A stretch of DNA of 64,000 bases from Bactrocera neohumeralis (Eukaryota > Arthropoda > Insecta > Diptera > Tephritidae), in contig NC_065921.1 of the NCBI RefSeq assembly GCF_024586455.1, positions 25,858,635-25,922,634 on the forward strand, in the 5' to 3' direction. This document shows, in pieces, positions 51,401 to 61,380 of this stretch. The translations under genes were made by a program, and so were the position numbers. The first letter of the stretch is position 1; each line of letters opens with the position of its first letter. The notes below the pieces were generated by a model that was not told the DNA's origin, did no database searches, and was given only the letters and a program-made list of their open reading frames with translations.

Positions 51401-54400
51401 CAAATGGGCACATACGCTCAGATACTCATATGAGTCCAGGATTACATACATATACATATATACCCCGCTTACTTAGAGTATATATGCGGAAAAGCGCCGT
51501 AAATAACCGCACCATGAGCACTTGTATGATGAATTTTCTCGTGTAATTACGTTGTAGTTATGACTTTCGGGATCGAGTGTGTGTATATGTATGTATGTGT
51601 GTAGATATTGTAGGTTATACCGAATTTTGGACAACCCACAACCCTTAAGGGTACTTTATGCTGTTGTTAAGTGTTGAATTTACTTAAATAGCAGGTCAAA
51701 TGCAGTCCTGAGGGCGGAAGCCACCACGAACTTTTCATTTTGCGGCGCTGAGAGTATTTCGTAGAATATTAGATGTGAGCGGATGGGGCATAGGTCAGCT
51801 GGGTAATTTGGTAATTGCGAAATTTGCATTCGGCACATAAACAATACACATACACATGTAGATATGTATGATTAGGTGAAATTTTTGATTATAACTCGTT
51901 GGCGAAAAGTTTGAGCTGGTAATAGCTATGTTTGGCGAGTTTGAAGCTTGGAGTTTTGTAGCTTTTGCAGTGTTTTCGTAGTAAATACGCTGAGATTGCA
52001 ATGAAATTATACGTAATTGCATTGGTGAAGTGCAAATTGCATGGAAAATCGATTGCAGCTCAAATTGAGATTTGTTGGTAATACCGTTAAATACCGCCCT
52101 GCAGTCGAGCTTTGAAGACGATTTTACAGTTTGGAGATGAGAGAATTTTCGCTTTTTATACCCTTTAGCGAACTGTAAAATTTTCGACTTGAACTACTCA
52201 GTCGAACTATAAAGACCTCATGTGCCATCTTAGTGATAATTCGCGGCACATGAACCCTAGCTGTTTAATCCATTTAAAAAGCGTTAACTTCGGTCGCACC
52301 GAATCTATAATTGAAAATAAACGACTTAACGTATTTTACATCGAGATCTTAGATTGAAAGCGTACACATTATAGCTTTGGAAGAAGTGAAGCCTCTCGAT
52401 CTTCCCAAGTGACATCGCTTCGCTCTATGGGCTTTTGAAAGTTTTAAGAAGATCCGACGTTTTCGAGCCGCAAGAGATTCAAGATCTGCCATTCCATTTA
52501 GAAAAAGAGCGGTTTGGTGTGTTTTGTGTCCCGGTGGAATCATCAAATCGTTCAAAAATGATGGCGGTGAGAAAGTAACCATCAATGGCACCCGTTATCG
52601 CACCATGATAACCGACTATTTAATGCCGGAAATTGAAGCTCGTAGTCTCGGCGTCATTTGGTTCCAACAAGACCGCGCCATTTCCCACACATTGCAGCAA
52701 TCAATGGGTTTATTGAGAGAACATTTCGGTGAGCAGATAATTTCACGTATTGGGCCGGTCGATTGACCAACAAGATGGTGTGATATCACACCGTTAAACA
52801 TTTTTCTGTGAGGATATGTAAAGTCTAAAGCCTATGCGGACAATCCCGTTTCGATTCAGGCCTTGAAGCAAAAAATCACGCGTGTCGTTCGCCAGTTACC
52901 AGTCGAAATGTTCGAATTAGTCATCGAAAATTGGATTCAAAGAACGCACTATCTGAGAAGTAGCCAAGATTTGCACGTAGTAGACGGCCAACATTTGTAC
53001 AAACCTCGTAGCAAACTTAATATACCCGTCTTCAGGCAATAAAATAGTAAATAAGCTCCTGTTGAATGTGAATCTAATTAACTTTTCTTTATAAAATATA
53101 TACTGTCCAGAGTTAGGTAAAAGGCATTTCAAGCTGAGGTCTTTGCCTTTGCGAAAGCCGCGGATCTCTAATGCACCTGCAGGAAATTCTAGACTCAAAC
53201 GGCCAAGCAGTAATCAAGGCAGTAACCTCTTAATGCCTATCGGTCAGAAGTGTCTTGGGAAGCCGGGTAGCAGTGGAAAGTGTTGCCAGAAGTAAGCAAC
53301 TTTACTCTACGAGATTGTTAAGAATTGTATACGGCTAACATCCGAAAAAGTGGTCAACATTGTCTATATGACGATCACGACAGAAGCATGGTAAAGAAAA
53401 TAAAAACCCAATGCGTACCTGGGTGCAAAACCGCAAAAATTATGTGCAAAACGGTATATCGATAGTATACAAAATTCCTATTGGCACTCGATAGAAGAGA
53501 CTGTAGGAACATGATGAGCAGATCGAAAAAACTGCAGGAAATGTCTGGAGCAGGGCACCAGGGAAACAATGGAGCATCTCTTGTGTACTTGTCACGCATT
53601 GGCAAAACTACGCTGTAAGCATCTGGGGTCCCCACGGTATGATGCACTGGAGGAGGTATCAATAGTGAGGCCGCAGAGTCTGTTAAAATTTGCGTCGAAC
53701 GCGGGCCTACCAGATTAACCTAACCTAACCTAATGGAATGCAGGAAATGATATGATAGAATGGAATTCAGGAAATGATATGATAGAATAGAAGTACTTAT
53801 GGTATGAGTTTGTTTAAAATCACTTTGCTCATGAATTGGCACATTTCGCTAGTGAGCACTGCTTAACCGGCATTCCATAGAATTGCATAATAAAGGTAGT
53901 CATATTGTTATGCAATCTTCTGTCTCGGTACTTCCATGCAGTTGTTGAGATTCGAGTGCATGCCTTAAGTACTTCGAATAGGACTCAACGATATCACTTG
54001 ACATCATATTTATTACACAACGGCACCTTCTGTATTAAAATCGTAAGTAGTCGAGCTCTTAAGATCGATCTTTTTTGTTAGTTTGAAGTTAAAATATTGA
54101 ATTTGGAAAAAATGGATGCTGCTTTAAGCCCAGTCTACGGATACACGGATACACATGATGCTTTACAGAGAAATTTACATTGCTTAAAAATCCTATTTCT
54201 TTAACCATAAGCTCCCTAAAAGCCTTTATCCTTTTACTGATCACTAGTCCGCACAGATTTTGTAACTGCAATTTCAAAATGGAATTTTTTAACTTAGTAT
54301 TCATAATTGGTAGAGTTTCTTTTAAAACTCGAGTAATTTTCCCTTGTCAAGTGTATCTAGACTTACGGGTGTGTAAGTGTTTCACAGATGGCCGTGAAGA

Positions 54401-55450
54401 AGTTGAAGATGGCGAGCACCCCGGCTACTCCAGCACATCAACAACCGATGAAAACGTGGTAAAAGTGAAAGTAATGTTACCAATGATCGGCGAATCATAA
54501 TCAGAGAAGTCGCTGATAATCTGCCATATCGATTTGTTAACAAAAACAGCGGCGAATCAAAGTTGCTCAAGAATCCCTGAATGAAGTCAACGACGGTGCA
54601 AAATCATTGAAACGTGGTATAACCGGAGCCAAAAAAATTGGTTTAAGGATATGACGTTGAAACTAAAACTCGGAAAAGGCGGGGCAAGTGCGTTCGTACG
54701 GGAAGTCTATGCTTACTGTGTTCTTTGATCTTAATGATGCACTATATCATGAATTCTTGGCCAACAACAATACTGTCACGTTGTCCAAGCATACAGATGC
54801 GTCAGACATGGTTCCGTGTTACTTTTTTATATTTCCAAAAATAAATAGAAGTTCAAAGCGCTAAAGGCTATCCTAAAATCGAGTTTGAGTGTTTCGACGA
54901 TTGAAAGAAGCGCTGACATAAGAGCATAATACCGAAGGGGTACTATTTTGAAGGCGAATGAATAACTTTTTTTTTTTTCAAAAAACGAAAATTTGCTTTT
55001 GTTTTATCCATACACCTCGTAAGGGTATGGTAAAGGTATGGTTTGTAACAATCGAGGTATATGATTTTATCTATTTTTTAGAGCACTATATATCGCGCAT
55101 GAAAACAGCTTCTATTTATATGTATCATCACACTTAGTAGTATGTAAACATATGCCCACTATGTATTACAATCTAAGTTGTTCTTATGATTATCTCAAAT
55201 GTCTAAGCATAAAGTAATAAGAAAATAATAAGGAAATAAAAATTATTTTTTGGAACCTTGCACTTATCAAAATATATAAGTATATAATATATGTACTTGT
55301 TCATATAGTAGACAAATAAAAACAATATTTATGCTATTAATTCTACTACAATTCTATTTAAATTTGTTTGTGTATGTGTTAAGCAATAAAAACTTACTTA
55401 TCCAATTGCTCTCGCAGCTCTTTCTCGAACGTTGGCGACACACAATGACT
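36455..55450 (-). CDS. NCKAP5/NCKAP5L-like coiled-coil microtubule-associated protein (3' part)
   Basis: Five exons splice in frame on the minus strand: 55450-55398, 41007-40938, 38215-37658, 37587-36754, 36679-36455 (1740 nt, 579 residues to TAG). The coiled coil across exons 1-3 includes RHYERCLDDVMRKVVDAI and DILREEVTMLKNRVRDLE, closely matching the NCKAP5-family block around YERCLDEV. Next come a Ser/Glu-rich region, an acidic run (DDEDDDDEED), a Gly/Ser-rich linker and a basic Ser/Pro C-terminus. The last exon carries TRIP and, 16 residues from the end, SKIP, both fitting the EB1-binding S/T-x-I-P pattern flanked by basic residues. NCKAP5L (Cep169) is known to act at microtubule plus ends. 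The true N-terminus is upstream of 55450; the ATG at 41006 looks internal. The 14.4 kb intron holds a GST gene and many transposons. Confidence 0.8.
38600..39340 (+). mobile_element. RTE-like non-LTR retrotransposon 3' remnant
   Basis: Broken frames match the end of an RTE-type endonuclease-reverse transcriptase: NEGKRKYFL-like, SHNFEVVDNFVYRG, LYGAEAWMMTRS, VIERKVLRKIYGPL, GHVARMDENAPALKVFDA and the tail LATLGISNWRQ. Several frameshifts occur. It is in the intron 38216-40937 of the NCKAP5-like gene. A longer cousin lies at 56180-56930. Confidence 0.7.
40440..40620 (-). mobile_element. Short RTE-like 3' fragment
   Basis: The reverse strand contains the same terminal block as 39170-39260 (CTCCACTCTGTTGGAGAGATCAGGTGGAGAAGGACCT-type sequence followed by ATTGGCGCCAAACAGCG). 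It is opposite in orientation to the copy at 38600. Confidence 0.65.
41191..41942 (-). mobile_element. Second internally deleted mariner, same family as 19499-20423
   Basis: The left end GATGCGTTCCAAACTAAACAGGACC and right end GTCCTGTTTACTTTGGAAC match the 19.5 kb element; the very tips have decayed. The minus strand begins MSFEQRANIETVREFLKNQPKSS: a further deletion removed the first helix-turn-helix. It continues to SKDDYLTKNHILTINHSPYSPDMAPCDFF, with the same junction as the other copy. It lies in the NCKAP5-like intron. Confidence 0.88.
41943..43820. repeat. Patchwork of second-family hairpin repeat fragments
   Basis: Pieces resembling 23220-23580 occur at 41940-42130 (reverse: ATATGGGAGTTGAGAGTAGTAGC, AACAAACCTTTTGTC complement) and 43690-43800 (TTGCAAGAGTATGAAGTGTGCGGTTATACCCGAAC). 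Between them are phrases such as CGTTAGGTGAACAAA (42800) also found at 23677. No gene was found. Confidence 0.5.
44203..44826 (-). CDS. Delta-class glutathione S-transferase
   Basis: This cytosolic dimeric enzyme conjugates glutathione to electrophiles and is often linked to insecticide and xenobiotic tolerance in flies. The intact 207-aa intronless ORF starts MDFYYIIESAPCRSI, with the catalytic Ser9 of insect Delta GSTs. It has the cis-Pro motif HTIPTLVDNG (about 50-59) and the glutathione-contacting WESRAILIYLAEAYG (63-77). The C-terminal helical domain has LSLADFTLFASVSTF, the conserved N-capping box region. A leader exon (44960-44905) is joined by a 73-nt intron (GTAAGA...TTTCAG) just before the ATG; AATAAA on this strand lies at 44042-44037. 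It sits wholly inside the 14.4 kb intron of the NCKAP5-like gene, same strand. In Drosophila the GstD genes cluster elsewhere, so this may be a dispersed copy. I cannot assign the exact paralogue. Confidence 0.95.
   Translation of the reverse strand: MDFYYIIESAPCRSILMLAQSLGVELNRKILSLKNGEHLTPEFLKINPQHTIPTLVDNGHSVWESRAILIYLAEAYGKDDSLYPKCPKKRAVVNQRLFFDLNLYGCFGDYYYPVARDKQTPVPERLTKLEGQLEFLNTFLDGQTYAANDSLSLADFTLFASVSTFVVCGIDVSKYPNIVSWLENLSKTLPGADENQKGCDLMKVYFK
44957..44992 (-). promoter_or_regulatory. Core promoter of the nested GST gene
   Basis: On the minus strand a TATA-like TTTAAATA (44992-44985) lies about 31 bp upstream of a perfect initiator TCAGTT (44962-44957). Transcription would begin near 44960 and run through a 56-nt leader exon. 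Confidence 0.6.
45184..45605 (+). repeat. Decayed hairpin-ended repeat
   Basis: The left end TATACCCTCAACAGTGTATA is a degraded form of the family palindrome. GATATCGCACCACTATATTATAAAGCTGCCATTCAAACTG (near 45527) is one internal unit. The right part is missing. Confidence 0.6.
46021..47140 (+). mobile_element. Decayed mariner element
   Basis: The left end CGAGGGCTGC follows a TA (46019-46020). The transposase starts at ATG 46171 (MEIIREHF...) and shows the helix-turn-helix NVTKREIGKTIGISVTSIHWI, then HVYDIMTGE (first catalytic region), many stops, and LPFVFKKI further on. The right terminus is missing; another element's 3' end starts about 47145. The same family occurs at 59313. Confidence 0.82.
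47145..47360 (+). mobile_element. 3' end fragment of a Tc1/mariner-superfamily element
   Basis: It encodes VIENWTQRMDHLRRSRGQHLKEVIFKK-like C-terminal sequence, followed by an AT-rich tail. The same C-terminus is found at 52910-52995, so both belong to one family. Confidence 0.65.
47497..48190 (-). repeat. Best-preserved hairpin-ended dispersed repeat
   Basis: Both ends are intact: a 7-bp-stem hairpin CTTCGGTTGCACCGAAG (47516-47532) and the palindrome TATACCCTGTTCAGGGTATA (48166-48185). Three internal units carry TTCAGTTTGTATGG, with GTATGG at 47583, 47749 and 47894. CCGATATCGG (47920-47929) and a CAGACAGACAGACGG run (48027-48061) lie near the palindrome end. There is no coding capacity. Confidence 0.88.
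48945..49560 (-). mobile_element. Mariner transposase C-terminal two thirds
   Basis: The minus strand carries VTGDEKWIKYDN (first Asp, near 49485), VLLCVWWDWKGIIHYELLP, VVYHQDNAKAHTS (second Asp, near 49205) and SHPPYSPDIAPSDYHLF (third Asp). All three catalytic regions survive, but frameshifts separate them and the N-terminal DNA-binding part is missing. No terminal repeats were seen. Confidence 0.85.
49621..50855 (-). mobile_element. Near full-length but dead mariner element
   Basis: The ends CAGGTCAATTGAAAAGT (49621) and ACTTTTCAATTGACCTG (to 50855) are inverted repeats. At 1.24 kb it has the normal mariner length. On the minus strand, a helix-turn-helix with LKMSTKRIHHKIHDYLGIRKL, then KVLFHQGHATCHKS (second catalytic Asp changed to Gly) and LLPHPPYSPDI are recognisable across several frameshifts. 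The fragment at 18550-19210 is a relative. Confidence 0.88.
52284..53042 (-). repeat. Hairpin-ended repeat split by a transposon
   Basis: The hairpin end TTCGGTCGCACCGAA (52289-52303, perfect 6-bp stem) and the other end AACTTAATATACCC...CAGG (53014-53038) lie about 0.75 kb apart in correct relative order. The interior is occupied by a transposase fragment instead of the usual subrepeats. Confidence 0.6.
52380..52995 (+). mobile_element. Tc1/mariner-superfamily transposase fragment
   Basis: The plus strand encodes NGTRYRTMITDYLMPEIE, WFQQDRAISHT (catalytic Asp in a family usually reading WFQQDGATSHT), GLLREHFGEQIISR and, after a stop, CDITPLNIFL (the usual Asp is Asn), then VKSKAYADNPVSIQALKQ and VIENWIQRTHYLRSS. 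It is inactive. Confidence 0.8.
53533..53733 (+). mobile_element. Non-LTR retrotransposon 3' end with a (CCTAA)3 tail
   Basis: An open frame of about 61 codons encodes a C-terminal zinc-knuckle-like CRKC...HLLCTC and SPRYDALEEVSIVRPQSLL, ending with TAA at 53716-53718. CCTAACCTAACCTAA follows immediately (53719-53733), so there is no 3' UTR. The style matches I/R1-group ORF2 ends. Upstream sequence to about 53220 may belong to it but is too decayed. Confidence 0.75.
54370..54960 (+). mobile_element. Decayed mariner fragment
   Basis: FTDGREEVEDGEHPGYSSTSTTDENV and, in other frames, RITIREVADNL-like and C-terminal FEGE-like sequence show a mariner lineage different from the others. There are multiple stops and a large internal deletion. 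Confidence 0.75.
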
Positions 55451-56179
55451 CTGTAATGAGTAAGTAAAAATAAAAATGATTTGAGTTTAAAATGTCATTA
55501 TTGGAGAGTTAAAATTGTAATCACAAAGTATTGGAAATAATCATAAAATGCGACACCATGATTGGTAAGCAATAAAAAGCTGACGCTTTGCTATGTAAAA
55601 ATCGTAATTATTTACAGTTTTACACGAGCATACATACATACTTGTACATTCATGCATACAAAGGAGTGCATACGAACGCCATTTACATAACTTTAAGTGC
55701 GCACATCAATTAAAAATTACATTAAAAAATTTAAACATATATATTTCTATATACATTAGCTTGGCTGTGGTGAAAAATCGAAGAAAATGTCAATTTGATT
55801 GACATTTACGAGCGCTAAAAAACAAGTATAAAATTTAAAATGAAAATTCTAAAACACTTAATGGCAGATGATAGTGCTTTGTAATCAAATTTATGACTTG
55901 GAAAAACTTTTTAATATTTTTTATTATTTTTTGATAGTTCCGTGTCATGACAATTGTGACAAGCACTTTGAATGGTCATAAATGTTGTTGGAAAAAAATT
56001 TTTTAAACGTATTTCGATGCACACCATAAAGTACATATTTTTTGGCTTCTATAAAAAATGATGGAAATAATCAAATTCACAAAATCTATAGAAATATTTA
56101 AATGCAATCTCCAAAAGACATGACTTCCCTGGTCAACAGAAGTTTAATCACAATGAATGGATAATTCCAATTAGTTCTG

Positions 56180-56930
56180 CTTTCTCCAGACTGGATAAGG
56201 AAACGAAACAAATGGGTCTGGTGGTGAACGAGGGAAAGACGAAATCTCGCCTGTCATCAAACAAACAGTCGTCGCGCTTGCGACTTGGCACTCACGTCAC
56301 TGTTGACAGTCATAACTTCGAAGTTGTAGATAATTTCGTCTATCTTGGGACCAGCATTAACACCAACAACAACATGAGCCTCGAAATCTAACTCTTGCCA
56401 ACAGTTGCTACTTCAAACTGAGTAGGCAATTAAGAAGTAAAGTCCAAACTCTACAAGACTCATCATTCCCGTCCTGCCATATGGTGCAAAGGCATGCACG
56501 ATGACAACAGCTGATGAGTCGGCGTTATGAAATTTCGAGAGATAGGTTCAGCGGAAGATTTATGGTATTTTGGGCATTGGCAACGGCGAGTATTGTATTC
56601 GATGGAAGGATGAGCTGTACGAGATATACGACGGCATTGACATAGTTCTTCGGCTTAAGAGACAGGGGCTCTAGTGGTCAGGTCATGTCGTCCGAATGGA
56701 TGAAATCACTCCAGCTCTAAGAGTATTCGACTCGCCGGGTAAAGCAAAGGAAGATGAAGACCTCCACTCACTTGGAAAGACCACGTGGAGAAGGAACTAG
56801 CTATACTTGGAATCTCGAATTGGCGCCAAGCAGCGAAAAGGAATAACCATTGGAGCGCTGTTGTAAACTCAGCTATAACTTCGAAAGTCGTGTCTACGCC
56901 AATAAAGAAGAAGGATAATGGGCAATTGCC
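56180..56930 (+). mobile_element. RTE-like non-LTR retrotransposon 3' remnant
   Basis: Same family as 38600-39340: MGLVVNEGKTKS, SHNFEVVDNFVYLGTSINTNNN, LPYGAKAC, GHVVRMDEITPALRVFDS, and the terminal LGISNWRQ block. Frameshifts interrupt it and the 5' part is absent. Confidence 0.75.
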
Positions 56931-57089
56931 AAGATCGAAGCCTATTTCCAAGCAAAAATAATAAGAAAGAGAGAAGTATAGCACGAAAAAGTTGGAAGAT
57001 CACTATAATAAATAATAATAAAATCGAATTTTCGTTTCAGAACAAAAGTATTTTTGTTTGAAGCCACTGAAAGGCTAATTTTCGAAAAT

Positions 57090-57480
57090 ATCGATCTAAT
57101 AGTGGATATAGTCGAGTCTAAACATCATGTAAGCATGATTTCGATTACCCAGGAGCTAAACATATCACAGAAAACCCGTTTTGAACTAAATGTTTAAATA
57201 AGGCTGGCTACAAAAAGACAAGTTTAAATAATTCTCAAAACGTGGTTGAATCCTTACAAAATCGACCCACTCCTGAAACGGTTCGTTAGTGGTGATGAAA
57301 AGGATGACATCAATAGTCGTGGTCGAATCGCGGCAAAGCTGACGCGAATTGAAGCCAACAAAGGAAGCCAGTTTTGGCCAATAGGAGAGGAAGAGGAATC
57401 CTGTACCATCAGGGCAATGTCCTACGTGATTCGTTGCAACAGAAAGAAGGGTACAATAGATTTTTAGCGGTGGTGCAAGC
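57090..57480 (+). mobile_element. Decayed mariner fragment
   Basis: VSMISITQELNISQKTRF (helix-turn-helix) and KIDPLLKRFVSGDEKDDIN (first catalytic Asp) are mariner-like and resemble the lineage at 48945. The remainder is scrambled. Confidence 0.65.
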
Positions 57481-57489
57481 CTCAATTTA

Positions 57490-59010
57490 TTTCTATCTAT
57501 TCATCAGAACCATGCCACCCATACCGCTAGTGACTAGCTAGAAGATTCAGTAGCTTGCTTGGAAGGTTTTTAAGCTTGCCTGGAAGCATGTGATTGATTC
57601 CTCTTGCTGTGTATGTTGAATAATTTTTCTGCTGAAAATTTACTGTTTACAAAAAACTAGTGCGAAGGTTTGTTTGAGAGTGGCATTAAGAAATTATCTT
57701 CAATATGGCAACAAGTCATCGGACGAAACGACGCTCATTAAACTTAAATCATTCTGACTAACTTTAATGAGGTATCCGCTTACTCTTTTGCTTCAGTTCA
57801 ACTCGCTAACTTTGCTGCTGCTTTCACATGTAAATTTTTTGACAAGAGAGCAGAGAAATGACCAATCGAACACAGCTTTCATCAACAAATAAAAAATCCA
57901 TTTTTAACATTCTAAAGTGATTTCGGTATAGTATATTCATTTGTGACTAACATGAATGTGATTTTGCATTCCTTTGTTTCATTTCATAATTCCCGACAAG
58001 AGGAAGATTTGCAATGGTTACATACATATGTATATATTTATTATAAGCCATATTTCTTTGTATTAAGATATTTGTATATATGCATAACTACATATATAAC
58101 ATTTATTATCGACTAACATGATAGGCAATTTTAATGAAAAAATTCCCATCAACACTTCGTTCCACAGAATTTGTAAATAATTGTAAGGCAAGTTTCATAC
58201 ACAAATATAATAAATATGTATGGACTTATACAAATGAATAATTGCGCTTTCATAAACATAAGAAATATGTATGAAGATAAACATTTTGAAAGTTATTAAA
58301 ATTTAATAAAATTAAGTTATTACTAGAGAAACTCTAAATTTAGTGCAATGTGGGAGGCATAGACAATTTATTATTAAGTTAATCACTCTTTAGATTCTAT
58401 GATATTTTAAGTATTTCGCTGATCAATAAACATAGATGTACACTATATGCTTTACAGTTTCCTCTCTCGTTGAAACCAATGATAAGATTGTTGATGAAGG
58501 TACCTAATAGGAACTTATGGTAAAGCATTTCGGTGTTTTGAAATATAGTATAAGAAACGTAACCTATTTGATGTTTCTTAAATAGCAAAAGCTGTAGAAC
58601 TTACTATTTACCACTTGCGATTGATAGAATGGTACTTGGTCCTAAATACAATGGTATTTGGTCCATTCTACAGTCTATTCTTTAAGAATACATATGTATA
58701 TCAAGGACTATATTACATCTCATCTTATCTGAGTGAATATATCTAAGATCAAAAGAAAGTATATCGCTCATATTTCAGTGTCCAAATTTTCGAATCACAA
58801 CATACTGATCTGTAGGATTTTATTTAGAATACATGGTAGAAAATTATTATTTGTAAAAACTCTACTCTATAAATGTGATTCAATATGTTCTCATTGCTTA
58901 AATTCAGACTTCGTGATAGATTACAGTATAGCAAAGCAGTTTTTTGTACGATTCAAGGCAAGAATGTCAAGGAGTGTAAGGCAAACGCACAAATATTAGT
59001 CGATTTTCTT
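57490..59010. other. Intron or intergenic AT-rich sequence, nothing recognised
   Basis: There are only short AT-driven ORFs on both strands. No transposon motifs, RNA genes or exon-like segments were found. Confidence 0.5.
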
Positions 59011-59016
59011 AGTTAC

Positions 59017-59312
59017 CAAATTGTATAACCGATTTAAGAGCACGGAATTATTTTTTTACGAACTATATTTTAGTACCTTTTTACATATGCGAACTATTGC
59101 CTCAGTTTTTGTAATATTGATTTGAAATTTTGCACACCTCTTTTTCTTCCGAAGAAGCTATTTATTGGTCGGAACCGCTTGTATTAGACCACTGTAGCAT
59201 ATAGCTGCCATACAAACCGAACCTTCAAAGTCAAGTTCTTATATTGAAACTTTTTTACTTGACAAGAGATCTTAATGAAATTTGACAAATATTATTGTTC
59301 AGCACAATGCTA
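59017..59312 (+). repeat. Hairpin-ended repeat truncated by a mariner insertion
   Basis: The interior phrases TGCGAACTATTGCCTCAGTTTTTG, CCGAAGAAGCT and AGCTGCCATACAAACCGAAC follow the normal order of the family. The copy then stops at the TA preceding the mariner at 59313. Confidence 0.65.
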
Positions 59313-59945
59313 CGAGGGCTGCTATATATATTTCTGGTAACACTAAGTGTTGCCAGGTGCAATCTGACATTTCCATTGGAAAGTTTGACATTTTTTAGCA
59401 TAACATCACTCAGAACGTTTTGTCATTTAATAGTGAATTGTTTTATTTACAGGAAATTAAAAAATTCATCTCAGTCAAAAAATGGAATTAACTCGTGAAC
59501 ATTTTCGTACGATCATTTTTGACAACTTTCGACGTGGATTATCACGACAAGAGTGCATTGATGAACTAAAATCTTTGCATGGCTATGAAGCACCATCCTA
59601 TAGCACTGTGAAAAACTGGTACAACGAATTCAATCGTGGCCGACGCTCGCTCAAAGACTAATTCCATGAAGGCCGTCCAAAAACAGGCGTTGTGCCAGAA
59701 AACATCGATGCCGTACGTGAACTGATAATGCAAGACCGTCATGTAACATACCTTCAGATAGAGACATGCCTATGCATTTCTCCCACCAGCATACATTCGA
59801 TATTGCATGACACCTGCCGTAAAAAAGGTTTGTTCTCATTGGATCGGAACAATCGCTCAAAAAAAAGGCTCGTGTGGATTGGTGTACATCACAGGTGACG
59901 AATTATGGATCTATGCGCATGAGCCCGAAACAAAACCGAATTCGA
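59313..59945 (+). mobile_element. 5' half of a mariner element ending in poly(A)
   Basis: It follows TA with CGAGGGCTGC, as at 46021. The transposase frame from ATG 59482 is well preserved (MELTREHF..., NFRRGLSRQECIDEL, VTYLQIETCLCISPTSIHSIL), with one in-frame stop and one frameshift. It reaches GDELWIYAHEPE (first catalytic Asp) and then gives way to an A-rich tract. The right half is absent. Confidence 0.85.
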
Positions 59946-60007
59946 CAAAAATAAAAAAAAAAAAACAAAAAAAAAAAAATAAAAAAAAAAAAAAAAAAAA
60001 AAAAAAA
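59946..60007 (+). repeat. A-rich tract (about 60 bp)
   Basis: This is nearly uninterrupted A with a few T and C, at the truncation point of the mariner copy. It may be a microsatellite, an insertion scar or a sequencing artefact. Confidence 0.8.
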
Positions 60008-60224
60008 CATTTTCGTTGATAAATATGCCTATTTACATTATTAGGCCAGAAATATATATAGCAACCTACGTATAACCTCCGAACAAGTTTTTCAGATAGG
60101 ATCAATATAGCACATACATATGTAGTTGATATACAAAATGACCAATGATCAAAATAAAGTGTTAGAAAGAACATTTTTTTCTTTCTGAAGGGTTCTGGTT
60201 TGGGAGCAATCGAAGTTAATTAGA

Positions 60225-61380
60225 TAAGGTTAGGATGCCTGATCAAAGATCGCACGTGGACTACTATATGTAGTCCTTTGTGAGACCATAGAAAAGAAGA
60301 ACTTCTGTGTTCGAACCATAAATTAGCAAAACGCTTAGTGGCTAATAAAAATTTGCACGTGCGTTTTATTTCCACTCCCGCCAGTTCAGTGGGATGTCTG
60401 AAGTTATGCGCTCCCAAGTGTTTAAGTCTTGACCTCACAACCGCTGGACAGTCAAGAAGGAAGTGTTGAGTTTTCCCCACTTCATCTTCTTTTATACAGC
60501 TTCTGCAGATTGCGTCGGGTAGAATTTCCAGCCTCAGCCTAACTGTAGTGAAGGAAAAGAGATCAATAGATCTCTTGCGATCTATCTTGTGGCAAAAGGC
60601 TTTTGCGACAGCGCATGTACCACTTCTGCGAATCCCAGCTATCAGTAGTAGAACACAAGAGGATACAGCAGCACCGATCCGCTCCCATTCTACCGATATC
60701 GGTTCTAGGGTGCCTTTTCTTGCTAGCTCATCAGCTTTACAGTTTCCTGCGATTCCGCTGTGGCCTGGCACTCATACCAGTCTTATCACAAAGACACCCG
60801 ATGCTATTGATAGCGTGGTTAGGCACTCTTTGACCGGCCCTGAATGCACTGTTAATGAGTTCAAGGCTAGTATCGTCGCTCTGCTATCTGATTTGATGAT
60901 CACTTCTCTGAATGAGGCTGCACTCCGGAGCAGTAAATCTACTGCTACTTTAATGACTGCTACGTCCGCCTGGAAGATACTGATCAGGAAGTCTAAGACT
61001 GGAGTTGATAGAGATCTGCTTACAGTAAATCCCTCCAACAACCTTCCTCCCAAGCTTTGACCCATCCGTCGGGAAGTCTCTCTCCTTCAACGGCTCTCCC
61101 ATTCACAACATCCTCGCCAGCGGTTTGGCGACTCCATGATGCAAATGATCCGGTATGAAGTCGAAGTGAGTGAGTTTTTCCGAGTTGTTCAGACACGTTT
61201 TCTTTTAGGAACCCAGACTCTATGTGTCCGATGGCATCTTTCGCAGCCACACACCTTTCGTCGATCTCTACGGGCAATAAGTGCAAGATGGCGTCCCATC
61301 TCAAGGTTGGAGTGGACCTTAGTGCATTACGCATACTGTTGAGCGCCGCCCCTTGAACGCTTATTTTTTTCAAATATTTC
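60225..61380 (-). mobile_element. I-like non-LTR retrotransposon, RNase H and C-terminal region
   Basis: The minus-strand frame from 61065 encodes an RNase H-like domain (FQADVAVIKVAVDLLL, a KSDSRATILAL active-site strand). After a frameshift comes MPGHSGIAGNCKADELARKG, the RNase H C-terminal block with conserved His and Asp. A cysteine motif (CRSCIKEDEVGKTQHFLLDC) and HPTELAG follow. Decayed reverse transcriptase end sequence extends to about 61380. Its mirror copy is at 62845-63700. Confidence 0.85.

Noticed and set aside
51127..51546. A 139-codon plus-strand ORF
   Set aside because: It is full of Tyr, Ile and Thr from ACATACATATAT-type microsatellites within a large intron; no protein features.
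53717..53733. Telomere fragment from (CCTAA)3
   Set aside because: It directly abuts a retrotransposon stop codon and has only three units, so a retrotransposon tail is the simpler reading.
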